Positions 26,015-34,028 of a stretch of DNA of 64,000 nt are shown piece by piece. Within the stretch, counting starts at the first letter, position 1. Each line of letters starts with the position of its first letter. A model generated the notes under the pieces. That model saw nothing but the letters and a program-made list of their open reading frames with translations, made no database searches and was not told the origin of the DNA. Both the position numbers and the translations under genes were made by a program. Source of the DNA: Vibrio qingdaonensis (lineage in GTDB: Bacteria; Pseudomonadota; Gammaproteobacteria; Enterobacterales; Vibrionaceae); contig NZ_JAKRRY010000016.1 in assembly GCF_026191675.1 (NCBI RefSeq), positions 52,217-116,216 of the forward strand, in the 5' to 3' direction.

Positions 26015-28138
26015 GGTTTTCTGCGATGTAGCAACCATTTTCGCCAGTACGCATTTTAACTGTCCGTAATCATAACGCTGCTCAAAGTGTTCATACAAGG
26101 GCTTGAGTTTTCCTTCTGATAGTATATTGAGCGTGGTGGCTTGTACGATGATGGTGTCGATCTCTGATGAAGACAGATCAAGTACTTGCTCTAGGTCGCA
26201 CACACCATTCTCGATTGCAATCGCTAAATGTGCGAGCACCGTCGCTGTTTTTATTTGGCGTTGCGCAGCGATGTCCTCAGTAGTTAATCCACGCTTTAGC
26301 ATCGACAAGGATTCAAGTTCGGTATCCGTGAGCGTATTTTCTTCTTGTGTTTTAGCGACGATAGCGGCCAAAAAGCGGTCACCATACTTTTCAATTTTGG
26401 TGTCACCGAATCCAGATATTTGGCTCAATGCTTCTTTAGATTCTGGACGCTCTACTGCTAACGCTTGAAGGGTTGCGTCGTGACAAATCATATACGCCGG
26501 GACCTGCTGCTCTGACGCTAAAGCGGCGCGAACTTCCCTTAATGTCTCGAATTGCTTGCTGTCAGCTGATGTTAAACCAAGATGCTTCTGTTTCTTTGTT
26601 GTTTTCTTACTCGTCGAGCTATTTCGTAATGTTCTTAGCTGTATAGGGCGTTGACCTTTTAAGAAGGGACGACAAAGCTCAGTGAGTCTTAGGCTGCCAT
26701 GACTGCCATGCACTTCGAGTAGATTCATCGCCAGTAACTGTCTAAAGACACCTTGCCATTGTTTCGCCGACAGATCGGTGCCAATACCAAAAGTAGACAA
26801 CGTGTGGTGCTGGTTTTGTTCTATTCTTTGATCAGATTTGCCAAGTAAGATATTGATGAGGTAACTTGCGCCAAAACGCTGTTCGGTCCTGAATACGGTA
26901 GACAGGGCTTTTTGCGTCGCTTCAAGACCGTCCCACGTTTCTGGTGGTGAGACACAGTTGTCACAATTTCCACATGGCATCTCTAAGGTCTCACCAAAGT
27001 AGGCAAGTAAAGATTGTCTGCGACAGCTAGCCAGATCGCAGTAGCCTAATAAAGCATTGAGCTTTTGCAAAGAGGTGAACTTAAATTGCTCATTTGCTTC
27101 AGAATTTTGCACCATCTGTCTTTGCAGTACCATGTCTTGCATGCCATACGCCATCCAAGCGTTAGCTGGTTCGCCATCACGACCCGCGCGCCCGGTTTCT
27201 TGATAGTACGCTTCAATACTTTTCGGCAAGCTTAGGTGGGCAACAAAACGAACATCTGGTTTATCGATGCCCATTCCAAATGCGATTGTGGCCACAATGA
27301 TGATGCCATCTTCACGTAAAAAGCGCTGTTGGTTTTGGGCGCGTTGCTCGTTGGACATGCCCGCATGATAGGCGAGCGCTTGTTTTCCTTGGTCACATAG
27401 CCACTTTGTGGTCTCTTCTACTTTTTTACGCGATAAACAATAGACGATACCGGCATCCGAGGCATGGTTCGTTTCAATAAAAGACCACAGCTCTTGCTTA
27501 GCGTTACTGAGATCGGAGACATGATAGTGGATATTCGGTCTATCAAAACTATGCACAAAGATTTGGGCATTTTGCAGCCCAAGTTGCTCAATGATCTCAT
27601 CTTTTGTTCGACTGTCTGCCGTCGCGGTGAGTGCAATTCTTGGCACAGAAGGAAAACGTGCTTTTAGGATGCTGAGTTTTTGGTATTCTGGCCTGAAATC
27701 ATGACCCCATTGGCTTACACAGTGCGCCTCATCGATAGCGAATAGCGACAAATGAGTTTGCTCTAATAGCGATAATGTTCGCTCCATTAACAGCCGCTCT
27801 GGAGCGACATATAGAATCTGAATCTCTCCCGTCAATAGCTGCTGTTCGACCGCTTGCTGATCATAAGGACTCAGAGACGAATTGAGATAAGCCGCTTTTA
27901 CTCCAATTTGATGCAACGCATCCACTTGATCTTGCATCAATGCGATCAGTGGTGACACCACAATACCAACCCCCTCACGAAGAATGGCGGGGATTTGATA
28001 ACAAATGGATTTACCTCCACCGGTCGGCATTAATGTCAATGCATCTTGACCCGAAATTAAGGTGTCAATAATCGTAGCTTGTTGATGACGAAAGTCATCG
28101 TAACCAAAAAGAGATTTGAGCAGTTGTTTTGGTGTCAT
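26006..28138 (-). CDS. recQ: RecQ family ATP-dependent DNA helicase
   Basis: 710 residues, longer than the 609 of E. coli RecQ. Motif I LMPTGGGKSICYQ (about 36-48), motif II DEAHC, motif III ALTATAD, and motif VI ETGRAGRDG are all present. A zinc site follows (CDLASCRRQSLLAYF and CGNCDNC), then a winged-helix RQC region, an HRDC domain (about 525-605) and an extra C-terminal helix-turn-helix-like region around RGLTTEDIAAQRQIKTATVLAHL. It is a 3'-5' helicase for recombination repair. The C-terminal extension suggests a second RecQ type, and a canonical RecQ may exist elsewhere in the genome. Confidence 0.92.
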   Translation of the reverse strand: MTPKQLLKSLFGYDDFRHQQATIIDTLISGQDALTLMPTGGGKSICYQIPAILREGVGIVVSPLIALMQDQVDALHQIGVKAAYLNSSLSPYDQQAVEQQLLTGEIQILYVAPERLLMERTLSLLEQTHLSLFAIDEAHCVSQWGHDFRPEYQKLSILKARFPSVPRIALTATADSRTKDEIIEQLGLQNAQIFVHSFDRPNIHYHVSDLSNAKQELWSFIETNHASDAGIVYCLSRKKVEETTKWLCDQGKQALAYHAGMSNEQRAQNQQRFLREDGIIIVATIAFGMGIDKPDVRFVAHLSLPKSIEAYYQETGRAGRDGEPANAWMAYGMQDMVLQRQMVQNSEANEQFKFTSLQKLNALLGYCDLASCRRQSLLAYFGETLEMPCGNCDNCVSPPETWDGLEATQKALSTVFRTEQRFGASYLINILLGKSDQRIEQNQHHTLSTFGIGTDLSAKQWQGVFRQLLAMNLLEVHGSHGSLRLTELCRPFLKGQRPIQLRTLRNSSTSKKTTKKQKHLGLTSADSKQFETLREVRAALASEQQVPAYMICHDATLQALAVERPESKEALSQISGFGDTKIEKYGDRFLAAIVAKTQEENTLTDTELESLSMLKRGLTTEDIAAQRQIKTATVLAHLAIAIENGVCDLEQVLDLSSSEIDTIIVQATTLNILSEGKLKPLYEHFEQRYDYGQLKCVLAKMVATSQKTIS

Positions 28139-28324
28139 TATTGTCAGAGAGAAAAGATTGATAAGGGTAGTTTCTCAACCTAGCTTGTGCTTTTCAAGCC
28201 CTCTTCACACAGGCTTGATTTTGATCGCGATACGTTTATGTAAAAATGAAAGAGAAGTTTTAGATTGTAAGAGTCGCGATGACTATCCTGATTAGCACGA
28301 CTCAATAGGTTTCGTGTCATTTTG

Positions 28325-28702
28325 CTATACATCAGTATTCGAATTACTTAATGCTTCTACTTTTCTTTCGAGCTCTTTTATTTTTTGTTGTTGCTTTTGT
28401 GATTGGATTTTTTGCTGTTTTTCTTCTTCTGCAATCTCATCGGCATATATGCCTCCAACTACAGAACCCGCCGCCGCGCCAGCTGCACCATGAATGAGGG
28501 CTCCTTCTGCAGCTCCACCGATGATGTCCCCGTTAAATACGCCACGAATGGCCCCCGCTACACCACCAAACACAGCTCCGTGAGTGGCGCCCATTTTTGC
28601 CGTTTCTTTTTGTATTTGCTGCCCTTCAGTGGTTTGAGCACAACCGATAGCCATGATTCCTGCTAGCAGTAGAGTAAGGATTTTTGTTCGTTGTTTTAGC
28701 AT
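28325..28702 (-). CDS. Glycine-zipper lipoprotein
   Basis: About 125 residues from ATG 28702, which gives a lipoprotein signal ending at the lipobox AIGC (Cys21). A long Gly/Ala-rich membrane-inserting zipper (GAVFGGVAGAIRG... GAAGAAAGSVVGG) resembles the 17-kDa surface antigen and YMGG-type glycine-zipper families. A charged coiled-coil tail rich in Gln and Lys follows. Likely an outer-membrane or periplasmic structural lipoprotein; the precise role is unknown. It is alone between recQ and nagB. Confidence 0.75.
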   Translation of the reverse strand: MLKQRTKILTLLLAGIMAIGCAQTTEGQQIQKETAKMGATHGAVFGGVAGAIRGVFNGDIIGGAAEGALIHGAAGAAAGSVVGGIYADEIAEEEKQQKIQSQKQQQKIKELERKVEALSNSNTDV

Positions 28703-28789
28703 GTTGAGACCCTTTGATAATATCAAGGAGCTCATGGTAAAAGTATGGAGTTAACGAATATAGAATTGCAGGTGTTTAAAAAGGTTATC

Positions 28790-28902
28790 AGAGAGGAGGT
28801 GTCGGGCCTAGCTTGGCATGTAAGCCCGACATTTACGGAGCTTTGGAATACGCTAGCACTCCATTGCTAGTCACTTTTTGTATCAAGTGACCTCTTTTTA
28901 GA
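28790..28902. other. Three consecutive hairpins in the nagB downstream spacer
   Basis: Stems TGTCGGGC/GCCCGACA (28800-28831), CTAGCA/TGCTAG (28853-28870) and GTCACTT/AAGTGAC (28870-28891), the last followed by CTCTTTTT on the plus strand. This may be a small RNA on the plus strand or the structured 3' end of nagB on the minus strand. I cannot decide between them. Confidence 0.4.
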
Positions 28903-28949
28903 ACAAAAGGTAACAGAAAAGTTCCGCTACCTATTGTCAAAAAGTCTTG

Positions 28950-29750
28950 TTATAGACCTTTGATGTTTTCTACTTCAAGTTCGTTGAAGTATTTAACGGT
29001 CTTCACTTTTAGCTCTTGTTGTGCTGCTTCATCAGCAACGATGATAGCTTTGCGGTGCATTTGCAGCGCTGTCACGGTCCACATATGGTTAACAGAGCCT
29101 TCAACGGCCATCTGTAGTGCAAGTGCTTTGTTGTGACCTAGTGTTAGGATCATGACTTCTTCAGCATCAAGTAGTGTAGCAACACCAATGGTTAGTGCGT
29201 ATTTAGGAACTTGGTTGATGTCGCCATCAAAGAAACGAGAGTTCGCAATACGAGTATCTTCAGTCAGAGTTTTGATACGAGTGCGAGACGCTAAAGAAGA
29301 ACCAGGCTCATTGAATGCGATGTGACCGTCAATGCCAACGCCACCCATGAATAGATTGATTTTGCCGTATGAGCGCATTTTTTCTTCGTATGCTGCACAG
29401 TGAGCGTCGATATCTTCAGCTTGACCGTCAAGAAGGTTGATGTTTTCTTCTTGGATGTCAACGTGGTTGAAGAAGTTGTTGTACATGAAAGAACGGTATG
29501 ACTCAGGGTGGTTAGGGTCGATGCCTACGTACTCATCCATGTTAAACGTCACAACGTGTTTGAAACTCACTTCTCCAGCATTATAAAGCGCAATCAGTGC
29601 TTTATAAGTAGATAGCGGTGTACCACCAGTCGGCAAACCAAGTACAAATGGCTTGTCAGCCGTTGGTTGGAAAGCGTTGATGCGCTCTGCAATATGACGC
29701 GCTGCCCACTTACCTACTTGCTCTGCTTTTTGTAATGGAATAAGTCTCAT
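28950..29750 (-). CDS. nagB: Glucosamine-6-phosphate deaminase
   Basis: 266 residues, full length. Active-site segments are intact: [12 protein letters not shown] near residue 40, [10 protein letters not shown] with the catalytic Asp, and [17 protein letters not shown] with the His. It converts glucosamine-6-phosphate to fructose-6-phosphate and ammonia in chitin and N-acetylglucosamine catabolism. GGGGAAG precedes the ATG. Codon use looks optimised, as for a highly expressed gene. A NagC-like site lies 40-60 bp upstream. nagA is not adjacent in this window. Confidence 0.96.
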   Translation of the reverse strand: MRLIPLQKAEQVGKWAARHIAERINAFQPTADKPFVLGLPTGGTPLSTYKALIALYNAGEVSFKHVVTFNMDEYVGIDPNHPESYRSFMYNNFFNHVDIQEENINLLDGQAEDIDAHCAAYEEKMRSYGKINLFMGGVGIDGHIAFNEPGSSLASRTRIKTLTEDTRIANSRFFDGDINQVPKYALTIGVATLLDAEEVMILTLGHNKALALQMAVEGSVNHMWTVTALQMHRKAIIVADEAAQQELKVKTVKYFNELEVENIKGL

Positions 29751-29788
29751 GTTCTTCCCCTAATAGAAAAATTTGTGTGTGCTGAAAC

Positions 29789-29811
29789 ATTAATTCGCAT
29801 TATAAAATAAG
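29789..29811 (-). promoter_or_regulatory. Candidate NagC operator upstream of nagB
   Basis: ATTAATTCGCATTATAAAATAAG resembles NagC sites (TTATTT/AATT, a CG pair, then AAATAA) and sits 39-61 bp upstream of the nagB start. Only one half is close to consensus. Induction by GlcNAc-6-P is expected from the known biology. Confidence 0.4.
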
Positions 29812-29978
29812 TTTTTCGAGTCGGCTATTACTTTTCTATGAATTTTATGTTTTTTCTTGATCGAGATCGCTAATGTGGCGAAATTCTCATTGTGTGGCAT
29901 TGGCTGGGTGTCGATTGGGGCGCTAATTTTTGCAAGTGAATAAAGTGACGGGCTAAATCGAATGGATTGTTACGGGAC

Positions 29979-30006
29979 TTAATTTTAAGTAGGGGGGGGG
30001 TATAAA
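29979..30006 (+). promoter_or_regulatory. Putative promoter with nine G in the spacer, upstream of the fasciclin gene
   Basis: TTAATT (29979-29984) as a weak -35, then a 16-bp spacer ending in G9 (29992-30000), then TATAAA (30001-30006) as -10. The start codon is 74 bp further on. Loss or gain of G would change the spacer length. Confidence 0.45.
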
Positions 30007-30079
30007 AAATGATCGCTGAGTGAGATTGTGACGTAAGCAGGCGGTGAAACCTAACAAAACGACGGAAAAGGAAGACAGC

Positions 30080-30577
30080 ATGTTGAACAAAATGATCACA
30101 CTTTTATCGGTTGTAGCTGCAAGCTTTCTCTTGATGAGTGGAGCACAAGCCGACGACCATGGTATGAAAAAAGACGTTGTTGATGTCGCTTCAGAAAATG
30201 GTTCATTTAACACATTAGTTGCGGCAGTGAAAGCGGCAGGCCTGGTTGAAACATTGAAGGGGGAAGGGCCCTTCACTGTGTTCGCACCGACAGATGATGC
30301 ATTTTCGAAACTGCCAGCTGGTACGGTTGATATGCTCTTAATGCCGGAAAACAAAGATAAGCTCATCGCCATTCTGACGTACCATGTTGTACCCGGTAAA
30401 GTGATGGCGGCAGAGGTTGTTAAATTGGACAGCGCCGTGACAGTAGAGGGGCAGTCGGTCGTTTTTAACGTCGATGGCGGAAATGTGATGGTCAACGATG
30501 CCAATATTGTGGCGACGGACGTTGCGGCTAGTAATGGTGTGATTCACGTCATTGATGCCGTTTTGATGCCCAAATAA
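30080..30577 (+). CDS. Secreted fasciclin (FAS1) domain protein
   Basis: About 165 residues from ATG 30080, which has AAAAGGAAG upstream. A signal peptide ends at AQA-DD (about residue 25). A single FAS1 domain fills the rest, with H1 ([16 protein letters not shown]) and H2 ([13 protein letters not shown]) signatures and the central YH motif (TYHVVPGK). FAS1 proteins mediate adhesion or extracellular matrix contacts, and in marine bacteria they are usually periplasmic or secreted. It ends before a shared bidirectional terminator. The G-tract in its promoter suggests variable expression. Confidence 0.93.
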   Translation: MLNKMITLLSVVAASFLLMSGAQADDHGMKKDVVDVASENGSFNTLVAAVKAAGLVETLKGEGPFTVFAPTDDAFSKLPAGTVDMLLMPENKDKLIAILTYHVVPGKVMAAEVVKLDSAVTVEGQSVVFNVDGGNVMVNDANIVATDVAASNGVIHVIDAVLMPK

Positions 30578-30636
30578 GACGTCAATTAAGTAGAGATTGT
30601 TGATTTGAGTGTGGTTTTGTCCCGCCTCACATTTGC

Positions 30637-30678
30637 AAAAAAAGAGTGCACCAACAAAGATTGAGTGCGCTCTTTTTT
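30637..30678. terminator. Bidirectional terminator between the fasciclin and ohr genes
   Basis: The A-run plus GAGTGCAC arm (about 30637-30651) pairs with the GTGCGCTC plus T-run arm (about 30664-30678). Flanking A and T runs serve both strands. Confidence 0.85.
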
Positions 30679-30709
30679 ATACGCAATGACGAATGTTATC
30701 TGTAAACGA

Positions 30710-31132
30710 TTATAGAGTTTGGCCATTAGCCGTGACTTTAACGTCAACATTACCACGCAAGGCATTTGAATACGGACAAACCTGGTGAGCAACCTTGACA
30801 AGTTCAACGGCTGCAGAGATGTCTAATTCAAGTGTTACATCTAACGCTACGTCCAAAACAAACCCACCATTTTCGCTCGCTTTTAGCGCCACGACTGCCG
30901 TTGTCGGTGCTTGTTTCAGCGGGATTTTTTGCTGTTGTGCGACATGCAGTATGGCATTAGAAAAGCAAGCGGAATATCCCGCAGCAAACAGTTGTTCAGG
31001 ATTGGTTGCATTGCCTGTTCCACCAAGTTGTTTTGGATAGGACAGTGCAAGATCGAGCATGCCGTCATCGGTTTTAACTTGTCCATTTCGGCCAGCTAGT
31101 GCTGTTGCAGAAGTTGTATATAGAGCGCTCAT
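30710..31132 (-). CDS. ohr: Organic hydroperoxide resistance protein Ohr
   Basis: 140 residues from ATG 31132, which has AAAGGA seven bases upstream. Ohr/OsmC fold with the two redox Cys in AAGYSACFSNA and HQVCPYSNA. The motif with Arg in AGRNGQVKTDDG also matches Ohr and not OsmC. It reduces lipid and organic hydroperoxides using lipoyl-dependent recycling. It is divergent from ohrR, whose product should repress it through the operators between the genes. Confidence 0.95.
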   Translation of the reverse strand: MSALYTTSATALAGRNGQVKTDDGMLDLALSYPKQLGGTGNATNPEQLFAAGYSACFSNAILHVAQQQKIPLKQAPTTAVVALKASENGGFVLDVALDVTLELDISAAVELVKVAHQVCPYSNALRGNVDVKVTANGQTL

Positions 31133-31174
31133 CGTCAATTCCTTTCATTATGGTAGTGTATTTTAATTGTGATC

Positions 31175-31242
31175 AATTAAGTTGTGTGCAAACTATATTG
31201 ATTGTTTATGACATTTGCAAGTATATTGTGCACAACTTAATT
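31175..31242. promoter_or_regulatory. Paired OhrR-type operator between ohr and ohrR
   Basis: AATTAAGTTGTG at 31175-31186 and its perfect inverted copy CACAACTTAATT at 31231-31242 are placed symmetrically between the divergent genes. The right arm is 14 bp before the ohrR start and the left arm is about 43 bp before the ohr start. This is consistent with OhrR binding and autoregulation. Confidence 0.6.
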
Positions 31243-31256
31243 TTTTATGGTTCATA

Positions 31257-31700
31257 ATGATGGATGTAAATAGCCCCGATAACTTAGATCTGGATAAGCA
31301 GGTTTGCTTTGCATTGTATAGGGCAAGCAACACGTTAATACGCGCATACCGTCCTATTTTGGATGCGTTAGACTTGACGTATTTACAATATATGTCGATG
31401 TTAGTGCTGTGGAAAAAGTCGCCAATGAATGTCAAAAATATTAGTCAGGATTTGAATATTGATTCTGGCACCTTGACCCCATTGTTGAAACGATTAGAGC
31501 AAAAAGGCCTTGTGCTACGTCGGCGTTGTGAAATGGATGAACGTGCAAGACTGATCTCTTTAACCGATGCCGGTTGGGCGTTAAAAGAGAAAGCAGAGGC
31601 TGTACCATCGGCAATTGCGTGTAAAGCAAAACTCTCTACAAAGGATGCCATTGAACTCAAGCGCCTTTGTGATCAATTAACGATAAATCTAATGGAATAG
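31257..31700 (+). CDS. ohrR: MarR family organic-peroxide sensor OhrR
   Basis: 147 residues from ATG 31257. The sensor Cys is in LDKQVCFALYRASN at residue 16, matching the peroxidatic Cys of OhrR proteins. A winged helix (ISQDLNIDSGTLTPLLKRLEQKGLV) and the conserved DERARLISLTDAG wing follow. Reduced OhrR represses ohr; oxidation of the Cys releases it. No second Cys lies in the usual 2-Cys position, but two Cys occur near the C-terminus (AIACKAK, LKRLCDQ). The lysR gene starts three bases after its stop. Confidence 0.93.
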   Translation: MMDVNSPDNLDLDKQVCFALYRASNTLIRAYRPILDALDLTYLQYMSMLVLWKKSPMNVKNISQDLNIDSGTLTPLLKRLEQKGLVLRRRCEMDERARLISLTDAGWALKEKAEAVPSAIACKAKLSTKDAIELKRLCDQLTINLME

Positions 31701-31703
31701 ATA

Positions 31704-32639
31704 ATGGACTTTGACGGACTGTCTCGTGTCAGCTTTAAACACTTAACCGCTTTGCATGTGATGTTGGATACCAATAGTGTCACGAAATCAGCAGAAATTT
31801 TATCCGTGACACCCTCAAGTGTCAGTAAGACGATCGCTCAACTGCGGGAAATTTTACGAGATGAGCTGTTTTACCGCGATGGAACACAACTTACTCCCAC
31901 GCGCTACGCATTAAAAATTGCACCATTAGTGCACTCAATGCTAGCGAGTATGAACGGGTTATTGAACCAAACTAACTTTATTCCTAATCGATTTGAAGGG
32001 CGGTTTTCTTTGTCGATGCGTGAAAGTACCTTTGAATTATTCGCGAAACCATTAGCTCATTTGACCAATGACTGTATCCCAAACGGCAAGCTTAATATTC
32101 TGACTAAGGCAAAGTATGGGTTTGATGCGCTAATGAGCGGACAGGTCGACTTTATTATTTTGCCTCATGATGTGAGCCAGTCACCCACCAATATGAAGGA
32201 TCTGATTTGGGAGCCTATTTTAGAAGATGAGTTTGTCTGTTTGATGTCGCCAACGCATCCGCTAGCCAATCAAGAACTCACTATTGAAGCCTACCTAGAC
32301 AGTCAGCATGTCGGTATCACGGATTCTGAGTTAAATCGTCCTTATTTCGAACAAACGTTACGTCAAACCCATCGTGCGCGCGATGTAAAAGTGATGCTAC
32401 CGGATTTTGGTTCGGCGGCGATTTTGTGTCATCAGTCTGATTTACTGTTTACTTGCTCCAAAAAGTGGGCCGATGTTGCAATGCAAGCAAAAGGGCTGGT
32501 GGCAAAACCTGCGCCGTTTGATTATGGCCGCCTGGGTTATAGTCTGGTTTGGAACAAAGCCAGTATTAATGACCATTCTATCCAATGGCTATGTAATTAT
32601 CTTCGCGGGCTGATAGATAATAACGTAGGTAGATCATAA
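31704..32639 (+). CDS. LysR family transcriptional regulator
   Basis: 311 residues. The N-terminal winged helix-turn-helix contains the recognition region TKSAEILSVTPSSVSKTIAQLRE with FYRDGTQLTPTRYAL after it. A periplasmic-binding-like effector domain follows. The ATG comes three bases after the ohrR stop, with GGAATAG overlapping the end of ohrR, so the two are co-transcribed. Its target is unknown. An exporter gene with an attenuator-like leader follows 300 bp later on the same strand and is a candidate. Confidence 0.88.
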   Translation: MDFDGLSRVSFKHLTALHVMLDTNSVTKSAEILSVTPSSVSKTIAQLREILRDELFYRDGTQLTPTRYALKIAPLVHSMLASMNGLLNQTNFIPNRFEGRFSLSMRESTFELFAKPLAHLTNDCIPNGKLNILTKAKYGFDALMSGQVDFIILPHDVSQSPTNMKDLIWEPILEDEFVCLMSPTHPLANQELTIEAYLDSQHVGITDSELNRPYFEQTLRQTHRARDVKVMLPDFGSAAILCHQSDLLFTCSKKWADVAMQAKGLVAKPAPFDYGRLGYSLVWNKASINDHSIQWLCNYLRGLIDNNVGRS

Positions 32640-32796
32640 GGAAGGTAGACCGATAAAAGGTTGTTCGGGGATAGGGTTGATAGTGAATCAATCCGATCAT
32701 CTCTAGGAATAATGTCATTTTTAGTATGTTATTGATGAGGTTGCATAATCACTGATTTGTCCGTAGTGTAGTTAGTGTTGATTTATGGAGAATCGA

Positions 32797-32853
32797 ATGA
32801 CACACACAATGACTTACCTCTGGCTTCTGCTGCTTATACCTGTAGTCCGGTAG
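32797..32853 (+). CDS. Leucine-rich leader peptide (18 residues)
   Basis: An ATG with GGAG six bases upstream (32787-32790) opens a frame of 18 codons, MTHTMTYLWLLLLIPVVR, then TAG. Eight residues are Leu, Ile or Val, including a run of four Leu. It resembles attenuation leaders of branched-chain amino acid operons such as LeuL and IvbL. It lies 84 bp before the start of an EamA exporter gene, with alternative hairpins between. No direct evidence of translation. Confidence 0.5.
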   Translation: MTHTMTYLWLLLLIPVVR

Positions 32854-32864
32854 GTAACGTTGTG

Positions 32865-32915
32865 CCTGGCTACGAGTGACGTAGTTAGGTTAGCCCTTCT
32901 CAATTTCTCGTAGCC
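32865..32915 (+). promoter_or_regulatory. Alternative hairpins of a putative attenuator
   Basis: Hairpin A: CTACG (32870-32874) pairs with CGTAG (32880-32884), extended by CCT/AGG. Hairpin B: GGCTACGAG (32868-32876) pairs with CTCGTAGCC (32907-32915), nine perfect base pairs. Both use 32868-32876, so they are mutually exclusive. B ends just before the ribosome site of the exporter gene (AAGGGAG at 32925-32931). Confidence 0.5.
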
Positions 32916-32937
32916 CCAAAACATAAGGGAGATGAGA

Positions 32938-33960
32938 ATGACCAACCACGACATAGCGAATGAGAGCAACTCAGACATTCGCCAAGTAAACGTTAGCAAT
33001 ACAGAAAATGACGAAGTGTCTAAGCTAGGCGCGGGAGTCTGCATGGCTGACGCGACTCGCGATTCGTTGCTTTCAAAAAATCTGTTAACGGGAATACTGC
33101 TAGCTTTGCTCGGCGCAGCATTATTTTCAATCAAACCTATTTTGATAAAAATTGCCTATCAGTATGGCGGTGACACAACGGCGATAATGTCGCTTCGTGC
33201 ATTTAGTTCGTTGCCTTTCTATTTGGTCGTGTTGGTGATGCTATGTCGTGATAAACAGCAACGAACAAAAGTCAAAAATCACGGTTTGATGGCGGCAGCA
33301 CTGGGTATTCTCGGATATTACTGTGCCAGCTATTTGGATATTGAGGCACTAAGTTATATTTCAGCTCAATTGGATCGCTTATTATTGTTTCTATTTCCAA
33401 GTTTTGTGGTGCTTATTTCATGGGTTTTCTTAAAGAAGAAACCCAGTGCTAACGTGTTAAAAGCTGTGGTGATTGGGTATACCGGCATTACACTTATTGT
33501 GGTACATGATGTGTCTTCATTAGGCAGTGATGTTTGGCGAGGGAGTGCATTGGCGGTGAGTTCGGCGTTGATCTTTGCCTGTTACTTAGTGTTAAGTAAA
33601 CCCGTTATTACGCAGTTAGGGAGTACCGCGTTTACCAGTATAGGTATGGGCAGTGCAGGTCTGGCTATTTTGTTGCATTTGCAATGGTCGGAAACTGAAA
33701 TCATGCAATGGAGCGTTGAACTTGTGTCACTTGGTATCGTGCTTGGGGTGTTATGTACAGTTATTCCGTCATATTTAATGGCAGCTGCGATGGCAAGATT
33801 AACAGCAACAGAGTTTAGTCTAACTGCGAACATTGGTCCTGTCATTACCGCTATCGCAGCCGTGACCATATTAGGAGAGGCTTTTACGGCTTTCCATGCT
33901 TTAGGTATGGTTCTGGTGATCACCTCAGTGTATTGGATGACAAAGCCTAAAACCGTATGA
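32938..33960 (+). CDS. EamA/DMT family transporter
   Basis: About 340 residues. ATG 32938 fits the AAGGGAG site; the ATG at 32932 is too close. A polar N-terminal extension of about 45 residues precedes ten membrane segments arranged as two EamA repeats (first starting ILLALLGAALFSIKPILIKIA, second SALAVSSALIFACYLVLSKPV). DMT transporters of this type export amino acids or metabolites. A leader peptide rich in Leu, Ile and Val upstream suggests that expression may respond to charged branched-chain tRNA. That would fit an amino acid exporter, but this is inference. Confidence 0.88.
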   Translation: MTNHDIANESNSDIRQVNVSNTENDEVSKLGAGVCMADATRDSLLSKNLLTGILLALLGAALFSIKPILIKIAYQYGGDTTAIMSLRAFSSLPFYLVVLVMLCRDKQQRTKVKNHGLMAAALGILGYYCASYLDIEALSYISAQLDRLLLFLFPSFVVLISWVFLKKKPSANVLKAVVIGYTGITLIVVHDVSSLGSDVWRGSALAVSSALIFACYLVLSKPVITQLGSTAFTSIGMGSAGLAILLHLQWSETEIMQWSVELVSLGIVLGVLCTVIPSYLMAAAMARLTATEFSLTANIGPVITAIAAVTILGEAFTAFHALGMVLVITSVYWMTKPKTV

Positions 33961-33989
33961 TGTGCAGCGCACCAGCCCAGTGTTAGAGA

Positions 33990-34018
33990 TAACTAAGCCT
34001 ATAACATAGGCTTAGTTA
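33990..34018. terminator. Bidirectional hairpin terminator
   Basis: TAACTAAGCCTAT (33990-34002) pairs perfectly with ATAGGCTTAGTTA (34006-34018) around AAC. It lies between the convergent exporter and outer-membrane protein genes. Confidence 0.75.
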
Positions 34019-34028
34019 ATTCTGTTGG

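Noticed and set aside
30795..31099. Plus-strand frames inside ohr
   Set aside because: Antisense to a highly conserved gene, with no ribosome site or domain.
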